A program made the translations under genes and the position numbers. A DNA stretch of 64,000 bases, from contig JACPCR010000066.1 of assembly GCA_016179685.1 (NCBI GenBank), forward strand, positions 16,809 through 80,808. Reading direction: 5' to 3'. Positions 60,060-64,000 of the stretch are shown piece by piece. The DNA is from Planctomycetota bacterium (lineage in GTDB: Bacteria; Planctomycetota; PUPC01; JACPCR01). Within the stretch, counting starts at the first letter, position 1. The number at the start of each line of letters is the position of its first letter. The notes below the pieces were generated by a model. It was given only the letters and a program-made list of their open reading frames with translations, had not been told where the DNA came from and searched no databases.

Positions 60060-60465
60060 ACCGAGAAGTGGATAAATGAGTCATTTTTCGGCAAAAAATG
60101 ATTGAGAAAGTGGCAGAATTATTCTAAAAGTCTCCCGTAGGGATCCCTTCGGGATTGGGAAAAGCAGAAGGGTTATTCCCAGCGCTTTACCCGCCTCCCG
60201 CACTTGTCTTCCGGAAGGTCTCCCGTTGGGACGGGAGACATCAGGTGGCACGCGTGGACGAGGATGCCCGTACTTGTACTCCCGAAGGTATCCCGTTGGG
60301 AGTGTGGGAGGGCTCCCTCCGGGAGAAGGCGGGTCGGCACGCTCGGCGCGCCCATGTTCAGGTTACCCTGGTCTCGCATAAGTAGTCGAATGACAATCAG
60401 TTAAGTCCTATAAGTTGGAGTAGGTTGAGCTATGCGTTCGTATTATTAAGGAAAGGACGGACCCC
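60060..60465. other. Spacer with CTCCCGTTGGGA-type inverted repeats
   Basis: About 400 bases without a gene. Repeated phrases include TCCCGTAGGGATCCCTTCGGG, TCTCCCGTTGGGACGGGAGA, TATCCCGTTGGGAGTGTGGG and CCTCCGGGAGAAGG, several of which can fold. An AAGGAAAGGA ribosome site at the right end serves cysK. Confidence 0.55.
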
Positions 60466-61422
60466 ATGCCTGGATACTTTGAAGACAATTCGCTTTCCAT
60501 TGGGCGGACACCGCTCGTGAGGCTCAACCACCTCACGAAAGGCTGCCAGGCGACCGTGCTGGCCAAGGTTGAGGGCCGGAATCCCGGCTACTCGGTCAAG
60601 TGCCGAATCGGGGCAGCGATGGTTTGGGACGCGGAGAAGCGGGGGCTGCTCAAGCCCGGGAAGAGCATCCTGGAGCCTACCAGCGGCAATACGGGAATCG
60701 CTCTCGCCTTTGTTGGCGCGGCAAGGGGCTACAAGGTGGTCCTGACCATGCCGGAGACCATGAGCGTCGAGCGACGCCGCGTCCTCACCGCGTTCGGGGC
60801 GGAAGTCATCCTCACCGAAGGTGCGAAAGGCATGAACGGCGCGGTCAGAAAGGCCGAGGAGATTCTTGCCGCCGATCCGGGCCGTTTCTACATGCCGCAG
60901 CAGTTCAAGAACCCCGCGAACCCCTGGATACATGAGACGACCACGGGCCCCGAAATCTGGGACGACACGGAAGGCCAGATCGACGTCCTGGTCTCCGGCG
61001 TTGGGACCGGCGGCACGATCACGGGCGTCTCCCGGCACATCAAGAGGACCAGGAACAAACCCATCATCTCGGTAGCCGTGGAGCCGAAAGAGAGCCCGCT
61101 CATCGCTCAGAAGCTGGCGGGCCAGGAATTGAAGCCTGCGCCGCACAAGATTCAGGGCATCGGCGCAGGGTTCATTCCCGATATCCTCGACCTGTCGGTC
61201 GTGGACCGTGTGGAACAGGTCGAAAGCAACGAGGCCGTCGAGTTCGCTCGACGGTTGTCACGGGAGGAGGGCATTTTGTCCGGTATCTCGTCGGGCGCCG
61301 CAGCCGCAGTGGCCGTGCGCCTCGCCAAGCAGCCAGAGTTCAAGGGGAAGACCTTGGTCTTGGTTCTGCCGGACGCCGGCGAGCGCTATCTTTCCACCGT
61401 GCTCTTCCAGGACTGGATGTAG
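60466..61422 (+). CDS. cysK: Cysteine synthase
   Basis: 318 residues from ATG 60466. The PLP Lys is in [15 protein letters not shown], the substrate loop in [16 protein letters not shown], and the phosphate-binding loop in [18 protein letters not shown]; the C-terminal [14 protein letters not shown] is also typical. It makes cysteine from O-acetylserine and sulfide. No cysE nearby. A copy of repeat R3 begins at the stop codon. Confidence 0.95.
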   Translation: MPGYFEDNSLSIGRTPLVRLNHLTKGCQATVLAKVEGRNPGYSVKCRIGAAMVWDAEKRGLLKPGKSILEPTSGNTGIALAFVGAARGYKVVLTMPETMSVERRRVLTAFGAEVILTEGAKGMNGAVRKAEEILAADPGRFYMPQQFKNPANPWIHETTTGPEIWDDTEGQIDVLVSGVGTGGTITGVSRHIKRTRNKPIISVAVEPKESPLIAQKLAGQELKPAPHKIQGIGAGFIPDILDLSVVDRVEQVESNEAVEFARRLSREEGILSGISSGAAAAVAVRLAKQPEFKGKTLVLVLPDAGERYLSTVLFQDWM

Positions 61423-61498
61423 CGAAGCGCTGCCTCAAACCGGTCCGTGTAGCTCGAGCGACCAGAAGCTGGAACAAGATACGGCAAGCGGTTCACTC
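61423..61498. repeat. Dispersed repeat R3, copy 2
   Basis: AGCGAAGCGCTGCCTCAAAC at the left, TACGGCAAGCGGTTCACT at the right, matching 56189-56265 with roughly 75-80% identity. Its right inverted end has diverged. It begins at the cysK stop codon. Confidence 0.7.
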
Positions 61499-61937
61499 CC
61501 AACGGCTCATGACCTAACGGCGTAAGAACTCCTTTGATCCCAGTCTCGATGCCGGTCTCCATGCGCGCCAGACCGCGAAGAGCCGCAAATTTTCCTTGAA
61601 ACAAGATCGTTTTTGTCTACAATAACAGTCACCTACCTGAACCGGCCCTCCAGGCTTTTCCAGCCTGCAGCTTCCAGTGTTGTTGAGCCGTTGCCGCGCG
61701 GAGCGCCCTGAAGGCGTTCCATCGGCCCCCATTCGCGATTCCGGCGTTGGCCACGCGCCTCGGTTACGCCGCAGTCCTGAATACCGGGCTTGCAACCAGC
61801 TCAACAAATGACGCCGGCCAAGCCGGGCCATAGACCCTCACGTTCATACCCGACCTCAAGAGTCGCTGGTCCCCACTCCTACCTCGGTCCCGAACCGTGG
61901 CGGGTCTTCTTCTCCCCTTTTTTACTCGGAGACGGTC
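61499..61937. other. Leader region of the SH3-domain gene
   Basis: No gene supported in about 440 bases. It contains the promoter candidate at 61596-61623, giving a leader of about 310 bases, long enough for a regulatory RNA structure that I cannot identify. Confidence 0.5.
61596..61623 (+). promoter_or_regulatory. Sigma-70-type promoter candidate for the SH3-domain gene
   Basis: TTGAAA at 61596-61601 and TACAAT at 61618-61623, 16-base spacer, upstream of an otherwise gene-free leader. Confidence 0.45.
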
Positions 61938-63068
61938 ATGAAGCTCAGTGCGCATTCGCTTCCATGGCGGTTGGGCGTTCTTTTTCTCGTTGTAGGGGTC
62001 TCCTCATCGTTCGCGGGCGGGACGGCGGGCCCGCCCGCCGCCAAGGCGGCCAAGGCGGCCAAGGCGGCACCCGCGGCCTCCTTCGTCACTCCGAACGTTT
62101 CTGAAATCATCGGCGATCGCGTCAACATCCGCGCGGGCGGCGGCATCAATTACCGCAGCCTCCTGGTCGCCAACAAGGGGGATAAGGTCATCGTCCAACA
62201 GTTGAAGAACGACTGGGCCGAGATCGACATCCCCCAGAACGTTCCGCTCTTCATCGCCAAATCGTATGTGAAGGTCGATGAGAACGGGAAGGGGATGATC
62301 ACCGGATCGTCCGTGAACGTGCGGCCCGCGCCCAATCTTCGCGAGCCTCCCATGTGCCAGCTCAACACGAACGACCAGGTGCGCGTCCTCGAGACCTCTG
62401 GCGATTTCTACAAGATCGAAGCGCCGGCCGATGCCAAGGCCTGGGTCCTGGCCAAGTACATCCGCTTCTACGGCAGCCTGGACGAGCTGACCGCCAAGGC
62501 GGAGAAGGTGAAGGCGCTGAAATCGGAGTTTGCGGACCTCGTGAAGAAGGACCGCGAGGAGCAGTCCAAGGACCCGGCGAAGCGCGACCTGGCGGGGCTG
62601 ATCAGCCGCTACGACCAGTTCATCGAGACGAGTGCGGCGGGTGACGACGAAGTGAAGCAGCTCGCCATGCAGCGGCGGGCCGAGCTCGAAGAAATGCGAC
62701 GTCTCGGCGACCAGCTCAACGAACGGCTGAACCAGAGTCAGACCCTCATCGCCGACCTTCAGAATCGGTACAAGGGTCTGGAGGACAAGATAGCGGAGCT
62801 GACGACCCCTCCTCCGCCTCCGCCGAATTACCTCGCCAAGGGCCGGATCGAGCCGCTCAATTACATCGGGAATCGGCCGGGCACACACAAGCTCGTCAAC
62901 GAGAACGGCAAGGTCCTCTTCATCCTGGCGAGCGATACCCACAACCTCGAGGAATTCGTGGGAAAGGAAGTCGGCATCAACGGCGACGGCCAGAAGCTGG
63001 CGGGCTGGAACGCCGGTTTCGTCGAGGTCCAGGAGATCGACGTGCTGGACGACCTCGCGCGCCGTTAA
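61938..63068 (+). CDS. Secreted protein with two bacterial SH3 domains and coiled coil
   Basis: 376 residues. Signal peptide (LGVLFLVVGVSSSFAG), an AAKAAKAAKAA linker encoded by tandem GGCGGCCAA triplets, then two SH3b-like domains: DRVNIRAGGGINYRSLLVAN (about 60-115) and SSVNVRPAPNLREPPMCQLN (about 120-175). Residues 180-290 are a charged coiled coil, followed by PPPPPP and a final beta domain. SH3b domains commonly bind peptidoglycan or proteins in the envelope. A clear terminator follows, so it is a single-gene unit. Confidence 0.88.
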   Translation: MKLSAHSLPWRLGVLFLVVGVSSSFAGGTAGPPAAKAAKAAKAAPAASFVTPNVSEIIGDRVNIRAGGGINYRSLLVANKGDKVIVQQLKNDWAEIDIPQNVPLFIAKSYVKVDENGKGMITGSSVNVRPAPNLREPPMCQLNTNDQVRVLETSGDFYKIEAPADAKAWVLAKYIRFYGSLDELTAKAEKVKALKSEFADLVKKDREEQSKDPAKRDLAGLISRYDQFIETSAAGDDEVKQLAMQRRAELEEMRRLGDQLNERLNQSQTLIADLQNRYKGLEDKIAELTTPPPPPPNYLAKGRIEPLNYIGNRPGTHKLVNENGKVLFILASDTHNLEEFVGKEVGINGDGQKLAGWNAGFVEVQEIDVLDDLARR

Positions 63069-63103
63069 TGCGTTGATTCCGCCTGACGGTTTTCCTGTTC
63101 AAC

Positions 63104-63140
63104 AGCCCTGCCGGCCTCCGCCGGCAGGGCTGCTTTTTTT
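63104..63140 (+). terminator. Rho-independent terminator
   Basis: AGCCCTGCCGG pairs with CCGGCAGGGCT around CCTCCG, followed by GC and eight T residues. It ends the SH3-domain gene 35 bases downstream of the stop codon. Confidence 0.9.
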
Positions 63141-63480
63141 CGCCGAAGGCTTCCTCGACCTTGCACACGCCCGGCTCAGAACCTAAGTCATTGTAAGAGC
63201 AATCGCAGAAACCTCGGGCTTCTCCCCCAGGACTCAAAAATGACTGTAGTTATCTCATTTGTTGACAACGCATTACTTTCTCCCGAAGGCGAGACGCCTT
63301 CGCTCCCAGGGGAGGTTTCCGCGGTTGCTCTAGTACTCGCGTAAGGAAATCCACCCGCACTTCGCGCGCTGGGCCCCGGGTGAGGCGGGAGCCGAAGTTC
63401 GTCAACGCGGTCTGTGTTGATCCCTGGGCTCGCTAGGGAGATTTTGCGGTGGATTTCATCCTTCAGTCTTCAGCCTGATG
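63141..63480. other. Gene-free spacer
   Basis: About 340 bases; only a short GAAGGCGAGACGCCTTCG hairpin at 63283-63300. No gene or RNA recognised. Confidence 0.5.
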
Positions 63481-63518
63481 TGTCACCGCCGGTGGGGCCG
63501 GCCCCACCGGCGGTGACA
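63481..63518. repeat. 38-base perfect palindrome
   Basis: TGTCACCGCCGGTGGGGCC followed directly by its exact reverse complement, with no loop. It contains the end of the pseudogene frame reading leftward. Could be a terminator-like cruciform or the product of an inverted duplication. Confidence 0.8.
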
Positions 63519-63880
63519 ATCCTGGCCGAGCATCTTGATGCGGCTGCCGAAGAAGGTGAAGGTGGATGGGGGAGTCACGGTCTTCAGGACTTCGAGGGAC
63601 ACACGGACCGGATTGTAAAGGCCCTCCTCGGTCGGCTCCGAGATGGTGAGATCATCGACTTGCACGTCCGCGGTCCTGGTGATGATGACCTCGCCGACGC
63701 CGCTGGATTCCACCACCGTGCCCTCGAAGACCGCCTCGAGGGGCACGACGTCCGGCACGTCGAAGGTGAAGGCCCCGACGCCTTCGTTCCCGATGGCGTT
63801 GGGTCACCTTGACCTCGAGGACGTTCGTGCCTTTCGAGGCCATCCAGAGCGTTTGGACGGGCCCGAAGGCATAACGGGCG
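63487..63880 (-). pseudogene. Frameshifted fragment of a secreted or surface beta protein
   Basis: Leftward from about 63880: FAARYAFGPVQTLWMASKGT then NVLEVKVT in one frame to about 63802, then PNAIGNEGVGAFTFDVPDVV, LEAVFEGTVVESSGVGEVII and ISEPTEEGLYNPVRVSLEVL in another. Both parts read as normal beta-rich protein, so a single-base shift near 63800 separates them. The frame ends in the palindrome. Family unknown; the 5' end would lie to the right. Confidence 0.6.
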
Positions 63881-64000
63881 GCGAAAGGAGGTTATTTCTT
63901 GAGGCTCTATAGGCGTTTCAGGGAGGTGGTCTCAAAACGGAGAAACAGGCACAATATTAGCCCCACGTCAGTCGTCGCCTCGGTGGACGCTTCGTTGATT

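Noticed and set aside
1..64000. tRNA or rRNA genes
   Set aside because: No cloverleaf-like sequence with a TTCGAATC-type arm and acceptor pairing, and no rRNA signature, was noticed on either strand by eye.

Overview
The window is GC-rich bacterial chromosome carrying about 45 intact genes, many decayed gene fragments and several families of short dispersed repeats. Three features suggest a Planctomycetota-like lineage or a related candidate phylum (Poribacteria-, Hydrogenedentota- or Latescibacterota-like): an ECF sigma factor beside a membrane-anchored Ser/Thr kinase, four phytanoyl-CoA-dioxygenase (PhyH) genes in one window, and secreted or toroid-type sugar-related enzymes. No rRNA or tRNA gene was seen, so this placement is inference from gene content only.

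Layout. 0-13 kb: a PhyH gene cut by the left edge with a small partner gene; an orphan ExbD; the sigma/kinase pair; an amidohydrolase; a large secreted protein divergent from an AraC regulator; a metallo-beta-lactamase-fold hydrolase; a Kef-type antiporter. 13-21 kb: an accessory island with a CobT-like metalloprotease domain, a duplicated-domain protein resembling nucleases (15805-17457), small unknown genes, and fragments of metH, an aspartyl protease and a WYL regulator, followed by a palindrome-rich tandem repeat tract. 21-27.5 kb: metH, an outer-membrane beta-barrel gene interrupted by an in-frame TGA just after its signal peptide, then NtrC-type and di-haem peroxidase pseudogenes. 27.5-35 kb: three more PhyH genes, one with a second copy of the small partner, a toroid-like protein, and an XPB helicase-Bax1 nuclease pair. 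35-52 kb: mostly housekeeping genes (leuB, argJ, glnE, lspA, a DksA/TraR protein, a HypE-like protein, a DegT aminotransferase, an amidohydrolase, asnB) plus a protein built from four Clp_N repeats without an AAA+ motor. 53-56.2 kb: a two-gene AAA ATPase (DUF4143)/AlbA_2 module behind a perfect palindrome that includes its start codon, bordered by broken toxin and ATPase remnants. 56.2-64 kb: a membrane-protein/phosphodiesterase operon, a DUF72 gene, cysK, an SH3-domain secreted protein with a clear terminator, and a frameshifted pseudogene ending in a 38-bp perfect palindrome.

The most distinctive signals are: (1) a small protein family overlapping and preceding PhyH genes at two separate loci; (2) the A-A'-B-B' protein at 15805-17457; (3) the AAA/AlbA_2 module with its operator-like palindrome; (4) a family of 15-25-bp hairpins that share only the AGTGC-tetraloop-GCACT tip while their stems differ, placed at gene ends or just upstream of a start; (5) the TGA-interrupted porin-like gene with a GC hairpin downstream of the stop. 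Functional names are family-level assignments from visible motifs; no database search was possible.
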